From the NCBI RefSeq assembly GCF_040096355.1, contig NZ_JBBMEX010000015.1:1-64000 (forward strand): a stretch of DNA of 64,000 nucleotides, in the 5' to 3' direction. Position numbers and translations under genes: made by a program. Source of the stretch: Maccoyibacter intestinihominis. GTDB lineage: Bacteria; Bacillota; Clostridia; Lachnospirales; Lachnospiraceae. The stretch's first letter is position 1, and each line of letters opens with the position of its first letter. This document shows positions 23,095-32,387 of the stretch, piece after piece. Below the pieces are notes generated by a model. That model did not search any database and was not told where the DNA came from. It was given only the letters and a program-made list of their open reading frames with translations.

Positions 23095-25371
23095 ATGAAT
23101 AAAGAATTACATGAACATGAACATCATCACGATGATGGCTGTTGCTGTGGACATGAGCATGAACATCATCACGATGACGATTGCTGCTGTGGACATGAGC
23201 ATCACGAACACGACCACCATGAGCATCACCACGTTGCAGAGAATATTCCGGCAGACCACAAGACGAAGGTTTATACAATTGAAAATCTGGGTTGTGCCAA
23301 CTGTGCCGCAAAGATGGAGAGCCGGATTAACCAGTTAGAGGAGGTATCCGATGCGACCATTACGTTTGCAACAAAACAGCTTCGTGTCAGTGCAAAGAAT
23401 CCGGATGCCTTATTAAATGAGATACAGGAAATCTGTGCAGGCATTGAGGTCGGAGTACAGGTTGTAGAGAAAAAAGAGCAGCGTCAGAATACCGCACAGA
23501 AGCGGGAGAGAAAAGCGGAGCAGAAAAAAGAACTGTATACCATTATCGCAGGAGCCGTATTATTCTTAGGTACGGTGCTGGTAAATGAAGTGATGGGTTA
23601 CGAGGATTACAGTTTTCCATTCTTTTTGGCATTTGCAGTATCCTACCTGATCTTAGGTGGAGAGGTTCTTTTAAGTGCCGGTAAAAATATTTTAAAAGGC
23701 CAGATGTTTGACGAGAATTTTCTGATGAGTATTGCAACACTCGGATCATTTGCAATCCATAAATATCCGGAAGCAGTCGGCGTTATGCTGTTCTTTAGAA
23801 TCGGAGAATTTTTTGAAGATGTGGCAGTTGAAAAGAGCCGAAGTCAGATCATGGAGGCAGTGGATTTAAGACCGGAAGTAGTCCTTTTAGAAAAAGACGG
23901 TCAGATCACTGAAATCCCTGCGGAAGAGGCAAAAGCAGGAGATATCGTACAGGTACGTCCGGGCGACCGTATTCCGTTAGATGGAGTTGTCATTGAAGGC
24001 GAGAGCCGTATTGATACTTCCGCAGTTACAGGCGAGCCGGTGCCGGTAGCAGTCCGAGAGGGTTCTGAGGCAGTTTCCGGGTGTGTCAATATTTCGGGAC
24101 TGTTACGCATCCGCGTAGAAAAACCGTTAGAAGAATCCATGGTCAGCAGGATCTTAAATTCGGTAGAAAATGCAGCAGCAGGCAAACCGAAGATTGACCA
24201 TTTTATTACAAGATTCGCAAGAGTCTATACACCGATCGTAGTTGCGCTGGCATTGTTTACGGCGATCGCCATTCCGTTGATCACAGGTCAGGAATTTTAT
24301 CCTTGGATCTACACAGCATTGAGTTTTCTGGTAATGAGCTGCCCATGTGCAGTGGTACTGAGTGTTCCGCTTGCATTTTTCTGCGGGATCGGAGCAGGTT
24401 CTAAACGTGGAATCCTTTTTAAAGGCGGAGTTGCCATTGAGGCATTGAAAAATGTAAAAGCAGTTGTTATGGATAAGACGGGAACTATTACCAAAGGAAA
24501 CTTCGATGTACAGAAGGTACTGACACAGGATGAGTGGTCAGAAGAAGCAGTGTTATCCATGGCGGCAGCCTGTGAAAGTGCATCGACACATCCGATCGCA
24601 GTCAGCATTGTAACAGCGGCAAAAAATAAAAATCTTTCGATCGAAAAACCAAGTGAGATTGAAGAAATTTCCGGTAAAGGAATCCGTGCCATCCAGAACG
24701 GCAGACAGCTTTTATGTGGAAATGTGAAGCTGATGCAGGCATTTGATGTGGATTTAAGTTCCTATCAAAAAGAAGGAAGCGCTTCTGAAGTACTTTTAGC
24801 CGTAGATAAAAATTACGCAGGATGCATCATCGTTTCCGATACTTTAAAAGAAGAAGCACCAAAGGCGATCGCGCGTATCAAGGGACAGAATTTAAAGACA
24901 GTTATGTTAACCGGAGATGCATTAGAAAGTGCAGAGGAAATTGCAGCATTAGCAGGTGTGGAAGAAGTTCATGCAAGACTGCTCCCGGAAGATAAACTTT
25001 CCGAGCTTCAAAAAATCCGTGAAAAAGACGGAAGCGTGATGTTTGTCGGTGATGGCATCAACGATGCACCGGTACTTGCAGGAGCAGATGTCGGAGCAGC
25101 GATGGGAAGTGGAGCAGATGCAGCGATTGAGGCAGCAGACGTTGTATTTATGAATTCGAACATGGATGCAATCCCGCAGGCGATCGCACTTGCAAATAAG
25201 ACCGGAGCGGTAGCAATGCAAAACGTGATCTTTGCGATTGGAATCAAAGTAATCGTTATGATCTTAGGACTGACAGGAATCTATACCAATATGTGGTTAG
25301 CAGTATTCGCCGATACAGGTGTTGCATTCTTATGTATTTTGAATTCGATCCGAATTTTACGTCAGAAGTAA
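23095..25371 (+). CDS. P1B-type heavy-metal ATPase (Zn/Cd/Co exporter) with His-rich N-terminus
   Basis: A 758-residue metal-exporting ATPase in the cytoplasmic membrane. The N-terminus (about residues 4-48) is almost all His, Glu, Asp and CCC and contains a 14-residue repeat encoded by two 42-bp near-copies (HEHHHDD-x-CCCGHE). A heavy-metal-associated domain follows with GCANC (about 66-70). The membrane CPC motif is SCPCAVVLS (about 413-421), the phosphorylation site is DKTGT (about 459), and the hinge is GDGINDAP (about 652). CPC with this surrounding suits Zn/Cd/Pb pumps (ZntA/CadA). AGAGGAG favours ATG 23095 over 23062. It is probably repressed by the ArsR protein at 21325. Confidence 0.93.
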   Translation: MNKELHEHEHHHDDGCCCGHEHEHHHDDDCCCGHEHHEHDHHEHHHVAENIPADHKTKVYTIENLGCANCAAKMESRINQLEEVSDATITFATKQLRVSAKNPDALLNEIQEICAGIEVGVQVVEKKEQRQNTAQKRERKAEQKKELYTIIAGAVLFLGTVLVNEVMGYEDYSFPFFLAFAVSYLILGGEVLLSAGKNILKGQMFDENFLMSIATLGSFAIHKYPEAVGVMLFFRIGEFFEDVAVEKSRSQIMEAVDLRPEVVLLEKDGQITEIPAEEAKAGDIVQVRPGDRIPLDGVVIEGESRIDTSAVTGEPVPVAVREGSEAVSGCVNISGLLRIRVEKPLEESMVSRILNSVENAAAGKPKIDHFITRFARVYTPIVVALALFTAIAIPLITGQEFYPWIYTALSFLVMSCPCAVVLSVPLAFFCGIGAGSKRGILFKGGVAIEALKNVKAVVMDKTGTITKGNFDVQKVLTQDEWSEEAVLSMAAACESASTHPIAVSIVTAAKNKNLSIEKPSEIEEISGKGIRAIQNGRQLLCGNVKLMQAFDVDLSSYQKEGSASEVLLAVDKNYAGCIIVSDTLKEEAPKAIARIKGQNLKTVMLTGDALESAEEIAALAGVEEVHARLLPEDKLSELQKIREKDGSVMFVGDGINDAPVLAGADVGAAMGSGADAAIEAADVVFMNSNMDAIPQAIALANKTGAVAMQNVIFAIGIKVIVMILGLTGIYTNMWLAVFADTGVAFLCILNSIRILRQK

Positions 25372-25461
25372 TACAAAAAAATATAAGATTGCAATTTGAC
25401 AGAAGGGAAACAGGAAACAAAATAAAATTTCTGCATATACTAAAGCCTGGAGGTATTGTAT

Positions 25462-26010
25462 ATGCAGAGAAATTGTACACAAATTAAAAAATGGGAAATC
25501 GCAGAATTTATATTTATCGCCATCGTGGGAACGCTGCTTCATTTTGTCTATGACTGGAGCGGACAGAATCCGGCGGTGGGCATTATCGCGCCGGTCAGTG
25601 AGAGTACATGGGAACATTTAAAGCTGCTCTTTATGCCGGCACTTTTATTTACACTGATCCAGGAGGCAGTGGTTGGCAAAGATTATCCGTGTCTATTGAC
25701 GCAAAAAGCAAAAGCCGTCTTAGCGGGTATGGCGTGGATCGTCGTAGGATTTTATACCTATACCGGCGTTTGGGGGAAAGATGTGGCATGGATAGATATT
25801 CTCTTGTTTTACACCGCAGTGGCATTGTATACATGGCTTTCTAAACGCAGTATAGAAAAAGAGAAAAAATACTGCAATGCAGGAGTGGGAACGGCAGTCT
25901 TTGTGCTGACATTTATCCTGTTTTTGGTGTTCACGGTACAACCGCCAAAGATCGGACTGTTTCAGGACCCGCAGATGGGAAGTGTGAACGTAAGTAAAAT
26001 GCTTGTTTAG
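25462..26010 (+). CDS. DUF6512-type membrane protein
   Basis: A 182-residue integral membrane protein with about five hydrophobic segments. FIAIVGTLLHFVYDWSGQNP (about residues 14-33) and APVSESTWEHLKLLFMPALL (about 39-58) are the recognisable conserved block of a family known only as DUF6512. No function is established. GGAGG (25449-25453) with 8-nt spacing fixes ATG 25462. Its stop codon lies inside the first TTTAG box of the array that precedes the next kinase, so its 3' end and that regulatory region overlap. Confidence 0.75.
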   Translation: MQRNCTQIKKWEIAEFIFIAIVGTLLHFVYDWSGQNPAVGIIAPVSESTWEHLKLLFMPALLFTLIQEAVVGKDYPCLLTQKAKAVLAGMAWIVVGFYTYTGVWGKDVAWIDILLFYTAVALYTWLSKRSIEKEKKYCNAGVGTAVFVLTFILFLVFTVQPPKIGLFQDPQMGSVNVSKMLV

Positions 26011-26043
26011 AAAATATTTAGAAATTCCCCTATCGCAGTTTAG
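26006..26043 (+). promoter_or_regulatory. TTTAG direct-repeat array upstream of the sensor kinase operon
   Basis: TTTAG occurs at 26006, 26017 and 26039, with offsets of 0, +11 and +33. Direct repeats one or more helical turns apart are the usual target of OmpR-family regulators. The same offsets recur before the YhgE/Pip gene (28271, 28282, 28304), so both are probably bound by the regulator encoded at 27532. A TATAAA near 26053 may be the -10. Confidence 0.7.
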
Positions 26044-26092
26044 GAATGTGTTATAAAATATAAAAAAATTGTGATAAAATGAGGGAATAAAA

Positions 26093-27535
26093 ATGACGAT
26101 CAGAAAAAGACTATCGAGAACCAATACAAGGATTTTGCTGTTTGCGCTGTTATCGCTGTTAGTAATCGGTGTATTTATTATAGAGATTTTTGAAAAAACC
26201 TATTTAGAGCAGGCGATCAACTATGTAAAATTACAGGATCATTCCGTAGAACTAGTAGATTTTTTGGATGAATATCAATTTTCGGAGGATGAGATCGGAA
26301 CACTCGGAAAAAAGATCCGGAGCTATGGTCACAACTTTTATATTGCAAAAGACAGGCAAAGAGTCAGTACGGATTTTTCTACAAAACAGCTTCGGGAGAT
26401 GCAGTATTTAGATTCCTATGTTACCATCAATGAGCCGGCAGATGTATTTGTCTGGCGGACGGCAACGATGATCTTTAAAAGTTATGAGACAGAGACCGGA
26501 ACCTATCAGGTGGTAGCGCTCCGCAATGATGAGAACACCAGACAGATCAATCCGAACAGGGAGACATATCGGTGGCTGATACCTATCTTTACGGCGATCG
26601 GTGTTCTGGCGATCGTGATCATTGTGGGGATCAGCAGATATTTCAGCCGGAAGTTAGAAAACAGGATCATGGAGCCGATCGAAAAGCTGATCGATGCGGC
26701 AAACCGTGTCGAGGATGGAAACTTTGAAGAGCATGTGGAATATGAAGGAGAGGAAGAGTTTGAAAAACTCTGCCATTCCTTTAATACCATGCAGGACAGT
26801 CTTGCGGCGGGCGTGGACCGGGCAGAAGAATATGATAAGGCAAAGACAGAGATGATCGCCGGAATGTCTCACGACCTTCGGACACCGCTGACCTCGATCA
26901 AAGGTTATATCAAAGGAGTCAAAGACGGAGTTGCCAATACACCACAGAAGCAGGAGCAGTATTTAGACATTGCCTATCAGAAGGCATGTGCCATGGATGT
27001 GTTGCTACGAAAACTTTCGGATTTTTCAAAGTTAGAGACCGGAAATATGCCGATGGAGCCGGTAACGACCGATTTTGGAGCATTTTTACAGGAGATGCTG
27101 GATGATAATGAACAATACCTGAGAGAAAAAGATGTGAATGTCATATTTTTTGTACCGGAGGAAAAAGTGATCACCTGCATCGACCATGAGCAGACCAAAC
27201 GCGTTCTCCGCAACATCATGGAAAACAGCATGAAATACCGCTGCAGGGAACAGGTATTAATCCGCATGAACCTGATCCCGAATAAAGAGTCGGTCATTTT
27301 AAAGATCACGGATGACGGAGAAGGAGTACCGGAGGAAAAACTGCCGCATCTATTTGAACAGTTCTATCGCGGAGATGAGACAAGAAACAGCAGGATTGAC
27401 GGAGACGGACTCGGACTGTACATAGCAAAACGCATTATAGAACAGCAGGGCGGAAGCATCAGTGCTTCAAACCATGGCGGGTTCTGTATTACGATCATAC
27501 TTCCGAGAGTGGGAGAAGAACAGGAGCAGATATGA
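26093..27535 (+). CDS. Sensor histidine kinase (HAMP-HisKA-HATPase_c)
   Basis: A 480-residue membrane kinase: TM1 at about residues 13-31, an extracytoplasmic domain (about 32-160), TM2 (about 161-181), a HAMP linker (about 182-235), a HisKA box MSHDLRTPLTS with H260, and a HATPase_c domain with N box NIMENSMKY, G1 DDGEGVPEE and G2 GDGLGLYIAK. The overall form is VanS/PhoR-like. Its stop overlaps the ATG of the regulator (TATGA). The neighbour YhgE/Pip gene and the shared TTTAG arrays suggest an envelope-related signal, but the ligand is unknown. Confidence 0.94.
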   Translation: MTIRKRLSRTNTRILLFALLSLLVIGVFIIEIFEKTYLEQAINYVKLQDHSVELVDFLDEYQFSEDEIGTLGKKIRSYGHNFYIAKDRQRVSTDFSTKQLREMQYLDSYVTINEPADVFVWRTATMIFKSYETETGTYQVVALRNDENTRQINPNRETYRWLIPIFTAIGVLAIVIIVGISRYFSRKLENRIMEPIEKLIDAANRVEDGNFEEHVEYEGEEEFEKLCHSFNTMQDSLAAGVDRAEEYDKAKTEMIAGMSHDLRTPLTSIKGYIKGVKDGVANTPQKQEQYLDIAYQKACAMDVLLRKLSDFSKLETGNMPMEPVTTDFGAFLQEMLDDNEQYLREKDVNVIFFVPEEKVITCIDHEQTKRVLRNIMENSMKYRCREQVLIRMNLIPNKESVILKITDDGEGVPEEKLPHLFEQFYRGDETRNSRIDGDGLGLYIAKRIIEQQGGSISASNHGGFCITIILPRVGEEQEQI

Positions 27536-28245
27536 GAGAAAAAATATTAATAGTAGAAGACGAAGAAGAAATTGCAATGTTAGAGCAGGACTATCTGGAG
27601 ATCAACGGATTTCAGACAAGGATCGAGAGTGATGGTGAGCAGGCGGTGGAACTGGCACTGACGGGAGAGTTTGATCTGATCTTATTGGATCTCATGCTTC
27701 CGGGCAAAAACGGCTATGATATCTGCAGAGAGATCCGCGACAAAGTGGATGTTCCGATTTTAATGGTAACGGCACGCACCGAATCCATAGACAAGGTGCT
27801 GGGTCTGGGACTTGGAGCCGATGATTACATATCGAAACCGTTTGATCCGGCAGAACTGGTAGCAAGAGTAAAATCCCACTTAAACCGTTACGAAAGACTG
27901 ACGAAGAACGGTGAGCCGCAAAACGGCACCGAAGGACGGGAAAAAGATGTTATCAAAATTGATGGGATCGAGATACATACGAGAAGCTGGAAAGTATTTC
28001 GGGACGGCGAAGAGATCCGCTTCCCAAACCGTGAGTTTGAACTGTTGAAGTTTCTTGCGATGAATCCGAATATCGTTTTTTCAAAAGAGGAATTGTTTGA
28101 AAAAATCTGGGGCTATGATTATGTCGGGGATAGCGTGACCGTGACCGTACATATTAACCGGATCCGTGAAAAAATCGAAGAGGACAGCAAGAATCCAAAG
28201 ATCATTGAAACGGTCTGGGGTGCGGGATATCGCCTGAATCGGTAG
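27532..28245 (+). CDS. OmpR/PhoB-family response regulator
   Basis: A 237-residue regulator, cognate to the overlapping kinase. Its receiver has VEDEEE (8-13), phospho-acceptor D53 in LLLDLMLPG, T in MVTARTE, and K in YISKPFD. A winged-helix DNA-binding domain (about 140-235) includes FPNREFELLKFLA, GDSVTVTVHINRIREKI and ETVWGAGYRL. OmpR-type proteins bind direct repeats as dimers, in agreement with the TTTAG arrays found before its own operon and before the next gene. Confidence 0.95.
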   Translation: MREKILIVEDEEEIAMLEQDYLEINGFQTRIESDGEQAVELALTGEFDLILLDLMLPGKNGYDICREIRDKVDVPILMVTARTESIDKVLGLGLGADDYISKPFDPAELVARVKSHLNRYERLTKNGEPQNGTEGREKDVIKIDGIEIHTRSWKVFRDGEEIRFPNREFELLKFLAMNPNIVFSKEELFEKIWGYDYVGDSVTVTVHINRIREKIEEDSKNPKIIETVWGAGYRLNR

Positions 28246-28270
28246 AAATCTTAAGAATAAATCAAGAAAA

Positions 28271-28308
28271 TTTAGGTTTTGTTTAGAAATGTTATAAATT
28301 CTGTTTAG
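28271..28308 (+). promoter_or_regulatory. TTTAG direct-repeat array upstream of the YhgE/Pip gene
   Basis: TTTAG at 28271, 28282 and 28304, giving offsets 0, +11 and +33, identical to the array at 26006-26043. The middle box is followed by AAAT in both. It lies about 100 bp before the YhgE/Pip start, with a possible -10 TACCAT near 28340. Confidence 0.7.
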
Positions 28309-28407
28309 GAGTTTTCGTTTGGAAATTTATTTCTCCATGCTACCATAACGTTGTAGGAAATATAGCAGTCGCAGTTATATTTTTCACAATAATAAGGAGG
28401 AAAATGA

Positions 28408-30810
28408 ATGCTCAAAAACGAATGGAAGAAGCTATTTCAAAACAAATTTATGATCGTGGTCATGATCGCGATCATCCTGATACCGACAATTTACACGGCA
28501 ATTTTTGTGGGAGCCATGTGGGACCCGTATGGAAGGGTGGAACATCTTCCGGTTGCAGTTGTAAATAAGGACGTACCGGTAACTTACAAAGACAAAGAAC
28601 TGAGTGTTGGAGAAGACCTGGTCAAAAATCTGAAAGAAAACAACTCTTTGGATTTTAACTTTGTAGATGCAGATACGGCAGCGGCAGGGCTTGCGAACGG
28701 TACCTATTACATGGTGCTGACCATACCAAAGGATTTCTCAAAAAATGCAACGACTCTGACAGAGAAGAATGCAAAAAAGATGATGCTGTACTATGAAACC
28801 AATCCGGGACAGAACTACATCGCATCCAAAATGAGTGAGACAGCGGTAAGCAAGATTCAGACAAACATTCGTGAAAAGATCACAACGCAGTATACGGAAA
28901 CTGTATTTGAACAGTTAGGAACCATCGGAGATGGTTTTGTAGAAGCGGCAGATGGAGCATTACAGATCACAGACGGTACAGACCAGCTGTTAGACGGAAA
29001 CGGACAGCTTCAGGATGGTATCGAAACCTTAAAGGACGGAACCGTTGCTTTAGAAGATGGAAGCACCAGTCTCCAGACAGGAATCAGTGCGTATACACAG
29101 GGTGTTGGAACACTGAAAGCCGGAGCAGATACGTTAAATGGCAAGAGTTCAGATTTGAACGGGGGTGTCACAAGCGTTTCTGAAGGAGTTACCTCTTTAA
29201 AGAGCGGAAGCGGAGCAATTTTAGCCGGTATGAATACAATGTCTGATGAGCTTGCAAAGAGCCTTTCCAAAGAAAACATGAAAAACATGGAAGCATTGCG
29301 GGGCGGTCTTACAAGCATCAACAAAGGAATTCAGACATTAAATACCGAACTTCAGAAAATGGATGTAGAAGGTCAGTTGAATACGACAGTGAGTGCAGTA
29401 ACAGGCGGTCTTACTTCCATACAGGGAAGCCTTTTGAATTCCCAGACACATATGGGTGAGCTGCAGACAGCCATCGGAACGTTAAAAATGCAGTTATTGG
29501 CATCCGGAAAAACAGAGGATGAAGTAAATGCAATGTTGTTACCGCTGATGCAGTCCGCACAGGCGGTCGGAGGAGATGTCAGCGCGATTGCAACGACAAC
29601 ATCCGGTCTGGCAGATTCCTTAAAGAACAGCAATTTATCGGAAGTTACACAAAAAGTAGATACGTTAAAGAGCAATGTCAGCACACTGGCAGAAAATTCT
29701 GATGTGGTATTACCGAACAGTAGTACAACGATTGAAAAGCTGACATCCGGTTTACAGGGAGTGCAGTCCGCATTGGATAAGACCGGAGAAACGGCAGACC
29801 AGATGGGACTCATCCAGGCAATGGGTGCAGTGAATACCGGACTCGGACAGTTAGATACCGGGATCAATGGTGAAAAAGGCTTAAAAGCAGGCGTGAAAGC
29901 ATATACAGATGGTGTATCCCAACTTGCAGGTGGAGCAGAGCAGTTGACAGCGAACAGTGCAGCGTTGAACGAAGGTGCGGGAAAACTCACGAGCGGAGCA
30001 GCGGCATTAAAAGACGGAAGCAACAGACTCTATGATGGAACCGTAAGTATGCAGGAAGGGCTTTCTAAGTTAAAAGACGGAAGTGTTACACTTGCAGATA
30101 GTCTGAACGATGCCGGAGATGAAGTAAAAGCGACCAATACGGACGAAGATACCGTTGAAATGTTTGCGGCTCCGGTTGAGACAAAGGGAAGCACCTACTC
30201 CCGCATTGACAACAACGGAAGTGCAATGGCAGCTTACATGATGGGTGTAGGTCTCTGGGTGGCATGTATCGCATTCTGCGTTATGTACCCGCTGATGAAG
30301 CCGGCAGGCGAAGTCAAAAACGGTATCCGCTGGTGGTTCAGCAAAGCATCCGTATATCTGATCATTGCATCCGTTCAGGCGGTAGTCATGGTACTCATGC
30401 TCAAGCTGATCTTAGGATTCCAGCCGGAATACTTAGGAAGAACGATTTTAGTGGCAATGGTTGCCTCCATGGCATTCATGTCCGTAATGTACTTCTTTAA
30501 CATCTGTTTCGACAAAGTCGGAAGTTACCTGATGCTGATCTTCATGGTATTGCAGTTAGGCGGTTCTGCCGGAACTTATCCGTTGGAATTATCCTCGGAT
30601 TTCTATCATAAGATCCATGAGCGTATGCCGTTTACCTATAGCGTAAAGGCTTTCCGTTCCACCATTTCCACAGGTCAGGATATCTCCGGGGAAATGGCAG
30701 TGTTTATCGGAATGATCGTAGTGTTTAATCTGTTATCCTTAGCAGTGTTTGTTTATAAGACAAAAAAAGGAAAAAATATGATCTCGGCAGAGGTAGCCGT
30801 GGAATCATAA
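28408..30810 (+). CDS. YhgE/Pip-family membrane protein
   Basis: An 800-residue membrane protein. TM1 is at about residues 13-33 and is followed by the YhgE N-terminal domain (LPVAVVNKDVPVTYKDKELSVG, about 47-68 in part). A long extracytoplasmic region (about 190-590) is built from alpha-helical repeats such as LQDGIETLKDG and KLTSGAAALKDGS. Five or so C-terminal helices (about 610-790) belong to the ABC-2 permease superfamily. Relatives include phage-infection protein Pip and the type VII secretion component EsaA. The role here is unproven; export or phage adsorption are both possible. AAGGAGG precedes the ATG. It is probably controlled by the two-component system upstream. Confidence 0.92.
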   Translation: MLKNEWKKLFQNKFMIVVMIAIILIPTIYTAIFVGAMWDPYGRVEHLPVAVVNKDVPVTYKDKELSVGEDLVKNLKENNSLDFNFVDADTAAAGLANGTYYMVLTIPKDFSKNATTLTEKNAKKMMLYYETNPGQNYIASKMSETAVSKIQTNIREKITTQYTETVFEQLGTIGDGFVEAADGALQITDGTDQLLDGNGQLQDGIETLKDGTVALEDGSTSLQTGISAYTQGVGTLKAGADTLNGKSSDLNGGVTSVSEGVTSLKSGSGAILAGMNTMSDELAKSLSKENMKNMEALRGGLTSINKGIQTLNTELQKMDVEGQLNTTVSAVTGGLTSIQGSLLNSQTHMGELQTAIGTLKMQLLASGKTEDEVNAMLLPLMQSAQAVGGDVSAIATTTSGLADSLKNSNLSEVTQKVDTLKSNVSTLAENSDVVLPNSSTTIEKLTSGLQGVQSALDKTGETADQMGLIQAMGAVNTGLGQLDTGINGEKGLKAGVKAYTDGVSQLAGGAEQLTANSAALNEGAGKLTSGAAALKDGSNRLYDGTVSMQEGLSKLKDGSVTLADSLNDAGDEVKATNTDEDTVEMFAAPVETKGSTYSRIDNNGSAMAAYMMGVGLWVACIAFCVMYPLMKPAGEVKNGIRWWFSKASVYLIIASVQAVVMVLMLKLILGFQPEYLGRTILVAMVASMAFMSVMYFFNICFDKVGSYLMLIFMVLQLGGSAGTYPLELSSDFYHKIHERMPFTYSVKAFRSTISTGQDISGEMAVFIGMIVVFNLLSLAVFVYKTKKGKNMISAEVAVES

Positions 30811-30818
30811 AAACAGCA

Positions 30819-30847
30819 TTGACAAGTGTTACACATAGTGCTACACT
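30819..30847 (+). promoter_or_regulatory. Promoter of the riboflavin operon
   Basis: Consensus -35 TTGACA (30819-30824) and -10 TACACT (30842-30847) with 17-bp spacing. Transcription would begin about 10 nt before the FMN riboswitch. Confidence 0.8.
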
Positions 30848-30865
30848 AACTTACAGTTAAATAAG

Positions 30866-30974
30866 AATCTTCAGGGCAGGATGAAATTTCCGACCGGCGG
30901 TAAAGCCCGCGAACCGAGAGGTATGATTCGGTGTAACTCCGAAGCCGACAGTATAGTCTGGATGAAAGAAGATG
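30866..30974 (+). promoter_or_regulatory. FMN riboswitch (RFN element)
   Basis: The conserved RFN core is present in order: ATCTTCAGGGCAGGATGAAA, CCGACCGGCGGTAAAGCCCG, CGAACCGAGAGG, GATTCGGTGTAACTCCG, AAGCCGACAGTATAGTCTGG and GATGAAAGAAGAT. FMN binding should favour transcription termination before ribD. Only the promoter lies upstream, and the rib genes follow. Confidence 0.97.
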
Positions 30975-31012
30975 CAAAAGCTGCGTAGGCAGTACACTTG
31001 TGATGCACAGTA

Positions 31013-31043
31013 AAGCTCTGAAATGATATTCATTTCAGAGCTT
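31013..31043 (+). terminator. Riboswitch-controlled terminator
   Basis: AAGCTCTGAAATG (31013-31025) pairs perfectly with CATTTCAGAGCTT (31031-31043), followed by ATTATATTT. It lies 39 nt after the aptamer and is the likely expression platform. The T run is weak. Confidence 0.75.
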
Positions 31044-31100
31044 ATTATATTTCACAGAAAAGAAATGAATAAAAAAGTGTAGAACCAAACAGTGAGCAAC

Positions 31101-31134
31101 CCCCTGAACGATAGATCAGTTCAGGGGTTTTTTT
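31101..31134 (+). terminator. Second terminator in the rib leader
   Basis: CCCCTGAAC (31101-31109) pairs with GTTCAGGGG (31119-31127), followed by seven T. This is a textbook intrinsic terminator only 114 nt before ribD, so the leader carries two terminators in a row. Either could be the regulated one. Confidence 0.85.
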
Positions 31135-31247
31135 GATACTTTTTCATACAAAAATTTATATGAGAAAGATCAAAGAACCCAAAACTTTCACATCCCATAC
31201 AACTACTATATGATTTGTGCACCCACAAAGTTAGGAGGAAAAACACT

Positions 31248-32387
31248 ATGACCCCGGAAGAATATATGCAAATCGCCATCGAAGAGGCAAAAAAAGGCTC
31301 AGGATTCACCAGCCCCAACCCACTTGTCGGCGCCGTACTTGTGAAAGACGGAAAGATCGTCGGCAAAGACTATCACCACAAATACGGAGAATTTCATGCA
31401 GAGAGAAATGCCATTTTAAACTGCAAAGAAGACTTAGCGGGAGCATCCCTCTATGTCACATTAGAGCCGTGCTGTCACTACGGGAAAACACCTCCCTGCA
31501 CACAGATCATCATAGAAAGAGGAATCGAAAAAGTATATATCGGTTCCTATGATCCGAATCCAAAAGTCAATGGCGGCGGCATCAAGCAGTTAAAAGATGC
31601 GGGAATAGAAGTAGTTACGGAAGTCTTAAAGGAAGAGTGTGATGCACTCAATCCGGTATTTTTTCATTACATAGAAAAAAAAGAACCTTACGTCGTTTTA
31701 AAATATGCGATGACGGCAGATGGAAAAATTGCGACAAGAACCGGAGCCTCAAAATGGATTACCGGAGAAGCGGCGAGAAAACGTGTGCAGTACAGCCGAA
31801 AAATTTACAGTGGGATCATGGTGGGAATCGGAACCGTGTTAGCAGATGACCCGATGCTGACCTGTCGCTTAGAAAATGCAAAAAATCCGGTCAGGATCAT
31901 ATGCGACAGCAGTCTTAGGATTCCGTTGGATTCTAATATTGTAAAGACGGCGAAAGAAGTACCGACCATCATAGCCTGCACGATTCCAAAAGAAGACAAA
32001 GAAAAATCAAAACAGGATTTAATTATAGAAGAAAAGATAGAAAAGTTACAGCAGGCGGGATGCGAAGTGATCCATATCGGAAGAAGCAAAACAGGAGTAG
32101 ATCTGAAAGAACTGATGAAGCTGCTTGGAGAAAAAGGCATCGACAGCATCCTGTTAGAGGGCGGGAGCAGCCTGAACTATTCGGCACTACAGGCAGGGGT
32201 CGTATCCAAAGTAGAAACCTATATCGCACCAAAGATATTCGGAGGAGAACTGGCAAAGACACCGGTTGGCGGAATAGGCGTAGAAGAGCCGGGACAGGCA
32301 TTTTTCTTAAAAAATCCGAAAATCACACAGATAGAACAAGACATACTGATAGAATGGGAGGTGGGAACTTGTTCACGGGAATCGTAG
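31248..32387 (+). CDS. ribD: Bifunctional riboflavin deaminase/reductase
   Basis: Performs the second and third steps of riboflavin synthesis: deamination of the pyrimidine, then reduction of the ribose. The 379-residue protein has a CMP/dCMP-deaminase-type zinc site HAERNAI and PCCHYGKTPPC (about residues 49-86). A reductase domain (about 145-370) includes KYAMTADGKIATRTGASKWI. AGGAGG gives ATG 31248; the upstream in-frame codon at 31215 has no site. It is first in the rib operon, behind the FMN riboswitch. Its end overlaps ribE by 19 bp. Confidence 0.96.
   Translation: MTPEEYMQIAIEEAKKGSGFTSPNPLVGAVLVKDGKIVGKDYHHKYGEFHAERNAILNCKEDLAGASLYVTLEPCCHYGKTPPCTQIIIERGIEKVYIGSYDPNPKVNGGGIKQLKDAGIEVVTEVLKEECDALNPVFFHYIEKKEPYVVLKYAMTADGKIATRTGASKWITGEAARKRVQYSRKIYSGIMVGIGTVLADDPMLTCRLENAKNPVRIICDSSLRIPLDSNIVKTAKEVPTIIACTIPKEDKEKSKQDLIIEEKIEKLQQAGCEVIHIGRSKTGVDLKELMKLLGEKGIDSILLEGGSSLNYSALQAGVVSKVETYIAPKIFGGELAKTPVGGIGVEEPGQAFFLKNPKITQIEQDILIEWEVGTCSRES

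Noticed and set aside
28960..30120. Repeat-rich DNA in the YhgE/Pip gene as a possible minisatellite or recombination array
   Set aside because: The repeats are amino-acid heptad/undecad-like coiled repeats without conserved nucleotide units; they are normal for this family.
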